DNA from: Epiperipatus broadwayi
Lineage: Eukaryota > Onychophora > Udeonychophora > Euonychophora > Peripatidae
Assembly: GCA_028023455.1 (NCBI GenBank)
Contig: JAQFVV010013090.1
Location: forward strand, 64,001 to 128,000
Length of the DNA: 64,000 bases
Direction: 5' to 3'
In this document: piece after piece, positions 40,216 through 52,624 of the stretch
How positions within the stretch are numbered: position 1 is the first letter of the stretch
Layout of the letters: each line of letters starts with the position of its first letter
The notes under the pieces: generated by a model
Databases searched by the model: none
The model's input: the letters and a program-made list of their open reading frames with translations, nothing else
Told to the model about the DNA's origin: nothing
Translations under genes and position numbers: made by a program

Positions 40216-42745
40216 CATTTAGGTACTTATAACCGCAAATCACTTTCAAATGAAAGAAGATTGCAAGAATTGGAAGAATTATCTAATATTAAATGAGACA
40301 TTGCTGGATTTTCCAAAATTAGAAAAAAAAGATGAAGAAACAATTGATTTAAGAAAACGGACATGTACAAAAATGCAAACATTGAAAGCATAAATGGAGT
40401 GGGATTCATCATAAATAAAAAATGGAAGAACAACACTTTCAGACAGAGTAGCTTAAATTGGCTTGTTCAACTTAAAAAAAGATACCAAATACAAAAAATT
40501 CAGGTTTGTGCCCCAATAAGTTCTCATTATGATGAAATAGAGAATTTTTATATAGATGAACAAAATGTTGTTGATCAGACCAAACAATACTTCAAAATTG
40601 TCCTGGGAAACTTTAATGATATTATTGATAAATGGGTGAAAGATAAAAGGATTGTGGGTAAATTTAGTTATGGTGATAGAAACGAGAGGAGGCAGACTTG
40701 TGGAGTTTACAGAAAAAAACAACAACTTTATATTATAAATTCTTTCTTTGAAAAAAATGCTATATAAAAATGGATAGGGAAGCAACCAAATGAAGATACA
40801 GCATAATTGGAATATATTTTAACTAACAGAATTCATGTATTTCAAGAATGCAAGTTTTGAATAGATTCAATGTAGAATGCGATCAACAATTAGTAAGCTG
40901 TAAAATATATTAATGCAAAATTAGAGATAAATATTAAAATAAACAGTATTAACAATTGATATTCCTAACATTTAAAAACACTCTAATTAATTTAAATTAG
41001 AACTTGCAAATTGTTTTAAAATATTAAAAGATTTAAGTCTTAAAATAAATCAATAATAAAGTAATTAAGAAAAAAAAATAGCTTGTACAAAAAAAAAATA
41101 TAAAATATTTTAAAACAATCCCTTGAAAAAAATTGAATATCTATAGTTTTGTACAGAAGATAAAAAAAAACTATAATTGAATTAGCAAAGAAGAAGAGAA
41201 TGAAAATCTCATAAGCATAAAACAACCTCTTGGTATTGAAAACAAAGTGATTTTTGCAGTAAGAAGAAAAGATGGGGTTATATCTAAAATGAGAAATGTT
41301 AACATGAAATATGTGGAAGAGTTTTATGAACAATTGTATAGCAATCGAAAAAAAAAAAAAGTCAAAGTACCCCCTATTGTTATTACATCTGAATTGGCCA
41401 GCAATTTGAATGAAGAAATAAGACATGCAATTAAATATTAAGAAGGGAAAAGCTCCAAAAAATGATGGAATTATAATCAATATTTTTAAAGAGGAACTGG
41501 TAAAGAATTAGAAACATTGGCAAAATTACATACCAAATGTCTAAATGATAAAGATATAGCAAATGATTGGGAAAATGCAGTAATAATATTGATATTTTTA
41601 AAAACTGATAAAAAAAATATTAGAAATTACATACCTATAAGTTATACAAAGAATCAATGAATATGAATTGCCATTATTCTTTGGGCTTGTAGACTTACGA
41701 AAAGGCATTTCATTCTATAAACATTTCTATAGTAATTAAAGCACTGGATTATCAAGATATAGATCTGGAATATTATCATATTCTGAAGAAGATTTATCAA
41801 AATGCAATAGCAGTGATTAAATTACTTGGTGATACTAAAAATATTAACAATGAGAAAAGTATATAATAGAATGACTCCATACTTGCAAAATATTTTAAAG
41901 CAGTTTTTATAAAAAATATTCAGTGGAATAAAATAGAAAGCTAAGGGAATAAACATAAATAAGATTATTTAAATCATTTAGATTTTGCAGATAAGGTAGT
42001 TGTTTTTGCAAATAATGCTTCAAAGTTTTAGTAAATGTTGCAAGACTTACTAGATGAAAGTAAGAAAGAAAGAAAGAATTAAGATACTGCTAAAAAGATT
42101 AAAGTAATGTTTAATGGATTTTCTCAAAGCAAACAATAAAGATTGATAACCATAACTTAGAAGAAGTTAACAACGACAAATACCTTGATCAGAATATTAT
42201 ACACATGGAAGCATAATGAATGAAATTAATTATGGAATTAAACTTGGATGAAGTGCTTTTCAAAAAAATAATACATATAAAAAAATGCCTATGTGATTCA
42301 AAAAAAAGATTTTTAATAGATGTGTTTTACCAATTCTTAATTATGGATCTGAGATTTGGTCACTTACCAAAAGATTAATTCAGAGATTTCAAATCACTCA
42401 ATGAGGTATAGAGAAATGTATGTTAGGAAGAACAGAAAAGATGGAAAATGAAATATGAGTGAGAATAATAGTTAACATTGACATCACTGAAAGGATTAAC
42501 AAACTGAAATGGACTTGGGCCGGAGATAATGTTAAAAGAGATGATAATAAATGGACAGATGAAATTAATTGGATCCCAAAGATTGTAAAAAATGTAGAAA
42601 GAGATCACATGTAGATAGATAAGTAAAATAAGAAAATTTGCTGGTATAATGTGAAGAGGCTGAGAATCACATAAATTGGTTTAAACTTGAAGAGACCATT
42701 CATCAAAAGATTGACAATGGCTGAAAATGATGATGATATATATAA
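40216..42745 (+). pseudogene. Decayed APE-type LINE, copy 2 (endonuclease and RT)
   Basis: The endonuclease begins TYNRKSLSNERRLQELEELS (about 40,232). It has a long open stretch at 40,363-40,767 with GVGFIINKKW, IQVCAPISSHYDEIENFY, VLGNFND (family GDFN; the Asp is now Asn) and GDRNERRQ. RT parts follow: LPLFFGLVDLRK near 41,670 (family PLYLAFVDYEKAFD) and ALDYQDIDLEYYHILKKIYQ near 41,740. The C-terminus shows MLGRTEKME near 42,420 and ITERINKLKWTWAGDNVKRD near 42,490. It ends atgatgatgatat, the trinucleotide tail usual for this group. Stops and shifts show it is inactive. Confidence 0.85.
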
Positions 42746-44438
42746 TTGTAGTCACTAAGTGGAATTTTAGTAATATATTTGAAATCAGAGTTAATAAAAT
42801 AATAATAATAACTACAAGTAAATCAATTAAATTGAAAAATCAAGCCAATAAAATATCTACATTGTGATAATATGCTATTTCAAAATAATTAAAAAATAAA
42901 TATTTTTATACAAGATAAATATTTAAAGCTATTTAAGTAATATTTAAATAAAAATTAATTCCTATATAAAGATTTTAATTAAAACTCCCAATACAATTAT
43001 TTATTAACCCAAATATCTATATAAAAAACATATAGAATGAACAATAAAAAATAATATATTAAAAATAATTATAATATATTGGTATTGTAATGAACAATTA
43101 ACTTTTATTGGCCAATTCTAATTTTAAAACCATATACTAAAAGCACATTAAATTTATAATATTATTATAATAATTTTAAACGAATAAACAAACAATATTT
43201 TAAAATTTTAATTATACAAAATAATTTTATTAACACATTTAACAATTCTTTTAATAAACTGTCTCATAATAATAAGTCAGTTTAAAATATATACATGAGT
43301 GGATTCAGATAAAAAAAAAAAAAAGGTTTTTAAAATTCTATAACAAGGCACACCAAGGTCTTTCATTGCATGGACAATACTATCAAAAGAAAAATAACTA
43401 CAAATTTATTATCATGTATATAGAAAGACAAAATCTAATTTGTTTAAAAAAAATTTTTTTTGAATAAGTTTACATAAAACAATAATGTTAGATTTGGAAA
43501 TAATTATTGAACTATTTTCAATTTTAAATTTATATATTTAATTTTCAGATGCACCTTCAATGAAATACTTAAATCTTTACATACAAATAAAATAATTATT
43601 TATTTGATGTGCAGTGCTACTAATTTATAAGAATGTCTAATAACAATATAAACGTAGATATATTGTTAATATTTTAGTTTTAAAAAAAAAGCATTTAATA
43701 ATAGAATTCATTATTTAAAAAGGTTGATTTTTATCAAGAATAGCTTAATAAGACTAAATTTTTTGAGTACATATCTGTATAAGTTAATTATTTTTAACAT
43801 TATAATTTTACTAAAAAATATTCAATAATCTCTTTGCAGAAGTTAGATTATTTAAAAAATATAAAATGATCAAATAATTAATAACATGTAACAAGTAATC
43901 CATTAGAAATTTCATAAAAGCATTAAAATTAATATATATATTAAATTATTTTAAAAATGCTAATCTTCTTTCTTTTTGATGAGGAGATGCTAATTTAATT
44001 AATTAAAAATCACTTGAATCTTTATGATTTTAAAAACATTTATGCCCAGGGATTACAAATTAAAGTAGAGTGACATTTCAAAGTTGGAGTACCTGAAGAA
44101 TGAAATAATAATAGTTTGAAAGACAGGTTAGAAAATTTCCTGCATTTTCCAATGACAGTCATGTTTTAATTTCAATAAATGGTGAAATGATATGGTAGAA
44201 AAAAAAAAAACATTAATATCAAAGACTATGTCAATATTTTATTGACTGAAATTGTGCTTTAATAAACCACTGCTTTTGTAGAAAGATATAAACATTAATT
44301 TTTTTTTTTTTTAAAAATATCAATACTTATTTCCTTTAAATTAAATTTTTTAAGGAAAAAATAGTTAGCAATAATTTCCAGCTATTTGCAAACATTAATA
44401 AATTAAATTACATATTTATAAAAATCATATATGAAGTT
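42746..44438. other. AT-rich, nothing firm
   Basis: The stretch 44,045-44,215 (cccagggattacaaatt..., ttggagtacctgaag) resembles hAT-type ends only vaguely. Otherwise no feature. Confidence 0.4.
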
Positions 44439-44958
44439 TTAATAGTATTGTATTATTGATAAACAGAGCAAAACTCTCCATACAGTATTGCCACCTGTGC
44501 TAAACAGAGTAATCAATGGATGTCAGAAGGCTTGTGCATAAAATCCCTATCTAATGCCTACTCATCCAATATCCCCAGACTAGTTTCTGGCTTATGCAAC
44601 TCTCTAGCAACCACCTTTTACCTCTACTTAACTACAAAACTATGAGAATGAAATTGAAAACACAAAAAATATTTTCAATCTAAGCTCAATAGCTTATATA
44701 GTCATATGGGTCTGAACTCAGTTCAGCACCCATACATTTTGGTGTCTTTGGCTCTTTTACAACCATAGCCACCACTATCCTATTAGGCAGGATTGGTGTT
44801 AAACCATTAAGCATCACATGATCACATTTCCTATACTAGCACATTAATTGTTGATAAACAGAGCAAAACTCTCCATACAGTATTGCCACCTGTGCTAAAC
44901 AGAGTAATCAATGGATGCCGGAAGGCTTGTGCATAAAATCCCTATCTAATGCCTACTC

Positions 44959-45017
44959 ATCCAATATCCCCAGACTAGTTTCTGGCTTGTGGCCTTCGTC
45001 AGTGAGGAGCTTTGGAT
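44959..45017 (-). ncRNA. Type I hammerhead ribozyme-like motif (locus D, left arm)
   Basis: Mirror of the right-arm motif: ctgacga core, ggc/gcc stem II, gaaa, ctagtc, and a two-part stem I, read on the minus strand. Confidence 0.7.
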
Positions 45018-45505
45018 CTGAGAGCACTGCATCTAGATCTTAGGATCTAATGCAACCCTCTAGCAACCACTTTTTATCTCTACTTAACTACAAAACTAGT
45101 CTGGGGATGAGTAGGCATTAGATAGGGATTTTATGCACAAGCCTTCTGGCATCCATTGATTACTCTGTTTAGCACAGGTGGCAATACTGTATGGAGAGTT
45201 TTGCTCTGTTTATCAACAATTAATGTGCTAGTATAGGAAATGTGATCATGTGATGCTTAATGGTTTAACACCAATCCTGCCTAATAGGATAGTGGTGGCT
45301 ATGGTTGTAAAAGAGCCAAAGACACCAAAATGTATGGGTGCTGAACTGAGTTCAGACCCATATGACTATATAAGCTATTGAGCTTAGATTGAAAATATTT
45401 TTTGTGTTTTCAATTTCATTCTCATAGTTTTGTAGTTAAGTAGAGATAAAAGGTGGTTGCTAGAGGGTTGCATTAGATCCTAAGATCTAGATACAGTGCT
45501 CTCAG

Positions 45506-45564
45506 ATCCAAAGCTCCTCACTGACGAAGGCCACAAGCCAGAAACTAGTCTGGGGATATTGGAT
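45506..45564 (+). ncRNA. Type I hammerhead ribozyme-like motif (locus D, right arm; best example)
   Basis: Stem I 5' strand 45,506-45,520. Core ctgacga 45,521-45,527 (position 7 is variable in hammerheads). Stem II ggc/gcc (45,529-45,531 with 45,537-45,539), closed below by an A-A mismatch where G-C is usual, loop of 5. gaaa 45,541-45,544. Stem III is two pairs (A-U, C-G) with a 2-nt loop. GUC triplet 45,548-45,550, with cleavage expected after C45,550. Stem I 3' strand tggggatattggat pairs as 6 bp, an internal loop (3/2 nt), then 6 bp. Very short stem III is typical of retrozyme and PLE hammerheads. No in vitro data; the fold is by eye. Confidence 0.75.
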
Positions 45565-45730
45565 GAGTAGGCATTAGATAGGGATTTTATGCACAAGCCT
45601 TCTGGCATCCATTGATTACTCTGTTTAGCACAGGTGGCAATACTGTATGGAGAGTTTTGCTCTGTTTATCAACAATTAATGTGCAAGTATAGGAAATGTG
45701 ATCATGTGATGCTTAATAGTATTGTATTAT

Positions 45731-46960
45731 ATTGAATATGATATTGTTTTCATTGCTTTTAAAATAAAATGGGTAACTTAATATATATATTTCCATTCAT
45801 ACTGCTTTAAACTATTAGAGGATCTTTTTAATGATTTTTAAAAAAATAAAAAGAAAACTCACATAAATACATAAACTTTAAAATCTAATGAATTATTAAA
45901 AAGCATTACTTTTTTTCCTTTTAAAAACAAAAGAAACATCACATTATTATTGCAGCACTCACAACATTAAATAATTAAACTTTTTTAAATATACCCACAA
46001 TTGGGATGATGAATAAATTATCTTAAGACAACAGTGAACAATAACATACTACCATGGCAACAATCAATTTATTCCTTGCTTCAAAGTGCACAGAACTTAA
46101 CATTCATACATAAAAATATACACAATATCTCTGAAAATTATTATACTTATTAAGATAATATATAAGTCTCATTTATCGATTAATTTTTATGAAGTTTAAC
46201 TTTAGTTCCTGCCTATCTAAAGCTCTAATGATGGGAGGGGGGGGGATAATGTTTACATAGACATATGAATATATACATAAGACAATGCAAAAAAAGACAT
46301 CTATGGTGTACACTATGTCAAATTAAACATATTTCTCAATTTGTCATTAAAAATTACATGGAAATATTAAAAAACATCAATAATTTTATAGAACTTTAAT
46401 AATATACTCTATAATAAAACCTCATTTTGTAGATTAAATAGCAAATATGAGAAAGAAATAAATAAAAGGTTTTAGATTTCATTTCAAAGATTGGTAACAT
46501 ATAGCATAAATAATAAATAAGTTTAAAAGTTCAAACTAATCTAACGAAAAAAATAAATAAATAAAATTAAAATATGTTCATCTTTAAACAAAAAGTTTTT
46601 AAATGTTCGCTCCCTATAAAAAGCACTCTACTTTAAATTTGATTCATGTTCAAAGTGGTAACAAAATTGAATACATATAGCTAAATATGCATTCATTAAT
46701 TTTCATGCAAATGTTAATTTCCTAGACTGTTAGTAGGATAAACCAGAGAAACTTCTTCAAAGATAACCCCCCCCCTCTCAGCTGGAAGATAAGTTAGTTT
46801 AACAATTCATTAACTTTGGAGTTCAGTATTACATATTTATTTATTGAGTAAATTTAAAGTTCACAGATTAATAAGATCAACAGCTTGGCTTTTATAGTTC
46901 TGTGATAACTAGTTTCATATTCTTTATGCAGATTAAAAGATCCATCTGAATAAAGTGTCA
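45731..46960. other. AT-rich, nothing recognised
   Basis: G9 and C9 runs near 46,239 and 46,768; no other feature. Confidence 0.5.
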
Positions 46961-46975
46961 GCAAAATCAAAATAT

Positions 46976-47189
46976 TAAAACAGGCAAAACTCATTATACG
47001 TATTGCCAGACACTGCAAGCTAGAGTAATCAATGGATACCAGAAGCCTTGTACATAAAATCCCCATCTAGTGCCTACACATCCAATATCCACAGATTAGT
47101 TTCTGGCTTGTGGCCTTCGTCAGTGAGGAGCCTTGGATCTGAGAGCACTGCACCTAGATCTTAGGATGATCATGTGATGTTTATTGATT
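46976..47189 (-). mobile_element. Hammerhead-bearing short retroelement, copy E
   Basis: A 214-bp copy with a 14-bp duplication (caaaatcaaaatat 46,962-46,975; caaaatcagaatat 47,190-47,203; one difference). Both family ends are present. It is more diverged than the others, which fits the mutated duplication. Confidence 0.85.
47080..47138 (-). ncRNA. Degraded hammerhead motif (copy E)
   Basis: The core ctgacga and gaaa are kept, but the cleavage triplet side reads ctaatc and one stem I pair is lost (U-U). Probably inactive. Confidence 0.5.
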
Positions 47190-47761
47190 CAAAATCAGAA
47201 TATGTATACAAAATTATAAAATTATTAGTAATGAAAAACGAAAAACAAATACAATTAATTTTAAAATGGAATTAAAAATCCTAAATATATATATGCAATT
47301 GATGATGTAACAGCAAAGATTATTCACAATATTGACCCAGAGTTCAAAAAAAATATGCAAAGTTGATGAACATAAAATAGAGAATAAAAAACAATCAATA
47401 AAATTTAATATTACAGAAACATTACAGAGAGGAAAAAAAAATCCAGGATTAAATAACACTATTTCATTATATTTCCAAATAAAAATACAATACTGTATAC
47501 TATTTATTTCATCTAAATAGACTTTGTGGAAAATTTATTTATTTATTTATTGCTATATTTACAAAAAAAATTAGAAGAGATCTGAACACAGACTTTCAAA
47601 CTCCCTTCAGCTATCTACTCCATCTTATATAACCGATACACATGATTCCCAAACATGTGAAAAAGATAAATGATCTCCAATATACTTATTTCGCTCTGAA
47701 CCCGCATTCATCATTTGGGCCAGATCATCATATATAATTATTGCTCATCTAAAGTTCAATA

Positions 47762-48934
47762 CACCTGGGTCTCTTTTTACGCGGACTTATTTAACACGAT
47801 TTTGAAGTTACGCGATTCGTGTTTCACCGCAAGTCGAACTCCAATAATGCGCTATTACTTTAAATAATAAATTTCGCGCACTTACGTTTATTGAAAGTAA
47901 TGGCACATTATTGGAATTCGATTTTCATCTTAGTAATTTCAATATTTTCAGTGCTTTATAATAGTAAGATTTTATGCAATAATGAAATTAAAATTATGAT
48001 TGCCACATTTTATGTATACACATTAAATTTTACAAGATTATAATGTAAATTTGTTCAAACATTGTGCGTGTTAATTTTGCATTTTAAATCACATTCTGTT
48101 TTTGCTTTTTAAAAAAGAACGTAATCAATTATTAATCATTTAGTGTCCGCAAGTTTATTTTTAAAAGGTGAGTAATAGCAGCGAAACGAAATTTGATTTT
48201 TAAACGGAATTGAAAATTAAAAAATTAAAGACAAAAATAAAAGTTTAGATATAGAAGAGAATGTAGAAAAAGATAATGAAACAGAAGTGGAACCTGTTCC
48301 TTTCACTGCAAAAATGATTCAAGAAGGTCTTCAACTTTCTAATCAGTTGGCAAATTATTTTCTTATAAATGACACTAATCACGAATGTGCTCTTAAATTC
48401 CAACGAGAGCTAAATGGTTGTATGTCTGGATATCGCGTTCATAAACAATTAATAAAATCATCATCTCAAAGATTAATTACTAATTACGTTGTCACCAGAA
48501 AACAACACAACATGAGAGTGAAGTTGGTGCTAGTTGTATTTCTTCTTGTGAAGAATCAAAAACCAGTTTGCAAACGAACTTGTTTACCGATAAATAGCGA
48601 TAATAATTAAAACGTGTTTAAAAAATGTATGCATAAAAATACATATTGTTTTGAATAAAATTAAATATTATAGCTTAAAAAATAGTTTAAAAAGTTTGTC
48701 TTGTATCAATTTTTTTCAAATTTGAAATTCTTTATTAGTCATATTTTATTTACTTATTTTTTTTTTGCGCGAATTTTAAAGTAATTTTACGTTGGTGCTT
48801 TGCTTTTACGCAAATTTTGAAAAATCACAGACCGCATCTCTCTTTTTCAATGTAAGTTACATCTATTTTTGCACGATTTCGTTTGTGCGTGTTTTCTGAG
48901 GAACTTATCTATCGCGTAAAACGAGACCCAGGTG
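47762..48934. mobile_element. Non-autonomous pogo/Tigger-type DNA transposon, copy 2
   Basis: A 1.17-kb element with terminal inverted repeats cacctgggtctctttttacg and, inverted, cacctgggtctcgttttacg, and TA on both sides (47,760-47,761; 48,935-48,936). It shares most of its length with copy 1 at 32.14 kb. An internal coding remnant (see separate entry) shows it derives from an autonomous element by internal deletion. Confidence 0.88.
48242..48610 (+). pseudogene. C-terminal remnant of a pogo/Tigger-like transposase
   Basis: An open frame runs from SLDIEENVEKDNETEVEPVP through FTAKMIQEGLQLSNQLANYF, LKFQRELNGCMSGYRVHKQL and SSSQRLITNYV to a stop at 48,608-48,610. Tigger transposases and the host TIGD proteins end with a helix-rich region of this pattern (a segment like LEEALQLI.., then YR.LY..., then Q.SL..F). 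The catalytic DDE core is missing, so it cannot act alone. The frame stays open although functionless, so internal deletion may be fairly recent. A chance similarity is possible but the TIRs and TA sites agree with it. Confidence 0.65.
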
Positions 48935-48936
48935 TA

Positions 48937-50835
48937 TATACATTATACTTGTACTCAATAAAAAAAAAAATGTTAAGAGATTACATCTTCTTTATCATTA
49001 GAATATCATGGCCTGAGATAATCAATGATGACAAAATACATCTATCTTGCCCAAAAATTTGCATGATTTATAGGTTATTTAATTAATACAAATTTACAAC
49101 AATTTTGAAATCTATGAATCAATTATACATTTTTATAAATATAATTAATAACATATTAAATTAGTTACGTCATAGAAAATTTTTTTTCTAAAGTAATACA
49201 AAATTAGAAAAATTAATAGACATTTTTGACTAGATTGCTCTATTAGATAAGTCTAAATTTTCTGAAAATTTTTAAGTTTTAAAATTTTAAATAACTTGTT
49301 TAATCCACATTATGATGATAGTAATAGGTATTTGAAAGCTGATTCAAGAATTTACTAAGGAAATGATATAGAATAAAAATAACTACGGCATTTAGTAATG
49401 AAAAAAAAATTGCTTAAATTTGGATTCTAAATACTACACTGCTCAAATATTTAAAATTAACCTTGGCAGAGAAATGATGAAATTAGACTAATACGCAAAT
49501 GCTTTTTGCATAAAAAAAAATTATTTCTATTTAAAATATCTAATTAGCTTCTATTAGCCTCATCTGGATTAGAAATATAAAGATTGTATTAAATATTATT
49601 CACAAAAATTGCCTACTCTTAGGGCAATTAACATGCATCAAATTATGGCTACTACAGCACAAAAGATATATAGTACAATCTTGGGGAGTAATAGAAACTT
49701 AATTCATATATAAATCTTAACTATATTTTATAAGTGTTTTATTTCACATGTAACATAACTTTAGGGAGTGTTTTTATAGAAAGAATTTTTACGTTCTTAA
49801 CACTAAGCATCAAGTAACACTAAATATAGACCATTGCTTAACATTCTTTAGAGATACTTAGCCAATAAAAATTGAATTGCAGAAATTATTCAATATTAAA
49901 AAGTGATAATTAATATGAAGGAAATTAAGTAGATTTAATATCATTAATATTTTTATGTTTTCATCCTGTTTGTGAATCTTCAGCTAAATAGTCAGTAGAT
50001 TTAATTCACCAAGTACTATTTCTATGCTTAAGAGATAACAAAATTCAAAAATTCCATGTAGGATTATAATTAGTATCTGTACCATCAATTTGACATATAT
50101 TTTTTGCAACTTATAATTTTAATCTTGCTTGAAATATTCAATTAAATTATTTATACATGAACTAATCTTATCTTATATCTAAATAAATGATAGATAATTC
50201 AAGAAATTCCTAAAGATTGCTAGTGAATAGAGAAAATAATTTATATGAATTCAGCAATGGGCATAAACTCAAGAATCAATGATTCCACTTTCTCAATAAC
50301 TGACAAATTTTCTAACTAAATACTGTAAATGTATACCATATCAATATAAGCATTCTATCATTGACAATAAAGAAATGTTATTGGTTATTGCTTTATTACC
50401 TCATTTTGCCTTCAAACGGGGGGGGGGGGCATATATATATAATGCAAGCATGTGAGCTCTTATTTATATAAAAGATGTAGTAATCATATTTGATTAATGA
50501 TTGCACGTGATAGTTCATTAATATATATTGCTTTATTAACAGAAAATAAATATGACCTTACATTCTTAGTATTGATGAATTATCTTGATAGACTAATATA
50601 ATTCCTCAAGAAAGTGACATTACTTATATAATTTATAATAGAAATTATGTGCCCGAAATTCCTGACCAAAAGATAAACTATCTAATCAAACTAAAATTGT
50701 AACATTTAAAATAAATATCTTGAAAGTCAAGTTTCATTATTCATCTATTATCTTCAACAAAACTATACTTCAAACAATTTCAATAAGGCATAGCGTATTT
50801 GTTATCCACAATTGCATATTAATACAGAACTAAAT
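48937..50835. other. AT-rich, nothing recognised
   Basis: Contains a G10 run near 50,419-50,428; no exon-like or repeat feature. Confidence 0.5.
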
Positions 50836-50839
50836 CAAC

Positions 50840-50921
50840 TGTTCGAGTGGTCAGCACAGCTGCCTTACAAACAGTTGTCCCGGGTTCGCTTCCTGGCTGA
50901 TGCTTTGACACAGGGGGAAAA
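50840..50921 (+). mobile_element. tRNA-derived SINE, copy 2
   Basis: Same family as the copy at 635-734: ccgggttcgcttcctgg T arm with box B, and the shared tail gatgctttgacacaggggg plus A7. Box A is degraded (tcgagtggtcagcac). An 8-bp duplication aaatcaac flanks it (50,832-50,839; 50,922-50,929). Confidence 0.7.
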
Positions 50922-51029
50922 AAATCAACAGAATAGATTTAATTTTATTAAACAAAATTTTTACCCTGTATTTGGGAGGTAAAATATGGGTAGGGACTGA
51001 TTTAACTTAAAAAACAATTATAGACTCTA

Positions 51030-51700
51030 ACCCAGAGTTCCCAAATCTTTCCAAAGTTGGAGTACTCTTGATCTCACTCATTATATCTCATAGTAGCCTT
51101 GAGGATAATTCCTTTTTTTTAAAAATTGATTTACTTTCTCATTATGAGTTAGTGAGATATATTAAGTTTCTATTTATTAATTAATTAATGATATGAAAAT
51201 GAACAGTAATTTAAACTCATTAAATTAAGATAATAATATAACAATAAACTTAAAGCGTTTAATTTTAATGGCGCTATGTTCAGATACAAAATAAAAAAAC
51301 TAATATACTTTCTTTAATAAAAGCAATTTTGTTACTAATACATGTTCTATTGTTTTATAAATGAAAATATAAATTGAAATGAGAGTGGCAATAGACCAAC
51401 TCAGTTATTGCAGTCTAGAGGAGAAATGATCTTGAATGTCGCAATAATGTAGTGACGATTTTATTTCAGTAATATCTTAACAAACATGTCTCAATCGTGA
51501 CCATAACATTATGTATTCTATATCAACCATTACAGCGGACATGAAAAGGAAAATTTTTGTTGCATACTTAGAACCCTTTTATGGTAATATTTTTTTTATC
51601 AAATATATTTGTATTCATCTAAAAGTTTGATATATATATTTTTATTTCCACATCTCACAGTACCTCAAGGAAGTGTTCGTAATATACTGGAGTACTGCTA
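51030..51700. mobile_element. Possible hAT-type non-autonomous element
   Basis: The left end cagagttcccaaatctttcc and the right-hand tacctcaaggaagtgttcgt ... ggagtactg resemble the CAG(N)GTTCCCAAA... and inverted ends common in hAT elements. The expected 8-bp duplication is not convincing and there is no open frame. Confidence 0.4.
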
Positions 51701-51863
51701 AATACTTAAATTACACACTCATTTCATTTGGCAAGGCAGTAAAGTCAATGTAATTTTTAATTTGTTGCTTTTCCAGCAAATGAATAATTTATGTCTAGCC
51801 ATTTTTACATACATTATAATGAGCAATTAAATTTACAATTCATTATCTTCTGTTTTGGCCTAA

Positions 51864-52047
51864 ATTCAATATATAGTGGCATTTATGCATGCAACCTCTA
51901 TAAAAATAATGTCAGCAGAATAATAATTCAATATCAGAAACAGATGAAAAAAAAAATTTAGCATCTTTCACAATTTTAGTGCATTTCTTTCTTTGCACAT
52001 GTATCAGACTATCATTCAATATATAGTGGCATTTATGCATGCAACCT
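51864..52047. repeat. 34-bp direct repeat pair
   Basis: Exact copies of a 34-bp sequence (starting attcaatatatagtggcatt) lie at 51,864-51,897 and 52,014-52,047, exactly 150 bp apart. The intervening DNA is not repeated. Confidence 0.85.
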
Positions 52048-52624
52048 TATGATAAATCAAGAACAGCATATTTTAAAACTTTTTATTTCTGACATAAAAA
52101 TTTTCATATGAGAACTGCAACATCTAAATCTATTTTATGAATATCATTATAATGCTTTACATTTCAATACCATTAAAATGCTTAAATAAATTCTAATCAT
52201 CTCCAGATCCACATAAGTATACCTTTTTTAACTAAGAAAGCCAATGGAAAAATAAATATATCATGGATTGAATAAAGTAGTACTGATAAACATTTACAAA
52301 TATAAACTGAGCACTGATTATATATATGTTTAGGAGATAATGATCTGGACCAACTGATAGATGCTGGTTCAGCATGAAATGCGTATACTGGAGATTATTT
52401 ATCTTTTTCACATGTATGTGGTCATGTGTATTAGTTATTTAAGATAGAGTGAATAGATGAAAGAAGCTTGAAAATCTATGTTCAAATCCCCCTTAATTAC
52501 ATCTAAGGTTCAGTATATTTCAATATATTTGTATTTAAATTTTATTTACTGTACAATCTTTTTATCAATCATAATTGTGGTTTTTATATTTAATTTGAAA
52601 TAAGAGTGTGGGATGACCAGAAAC

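Larger units (their letters stand above)
44456..45712. mobile_element. Nested palindrome of hammerhead-bearing units, locus D
   Basis: A 1,257-bp insertion flanked by a direct repeat ttaatagtattgtatta (44,439-44,455 and 45,713-45,729). It contains two plus-reading units (from 44,456 and 44,849, the first internally deleted), then the second half as an inverted copy of the first, folding around 45,090-45,110. It ends gatcatgtgatgc. Internal sequence not seen in the simple copies (acccatacattttggtgtct) occurs in both arms. The arms are nearly identical. One duplication around the whole means it inserted as one piece. Confidence 0.85.

Noticed and set aside
41040-41480. Longest open frame (146 codons, minus strand, Phe/Ile/Tyr-rich)
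   Set aside because: It is the antisense of the A-rich LINE copy on the plus strand; hydrophobic bias is due to T-richness.
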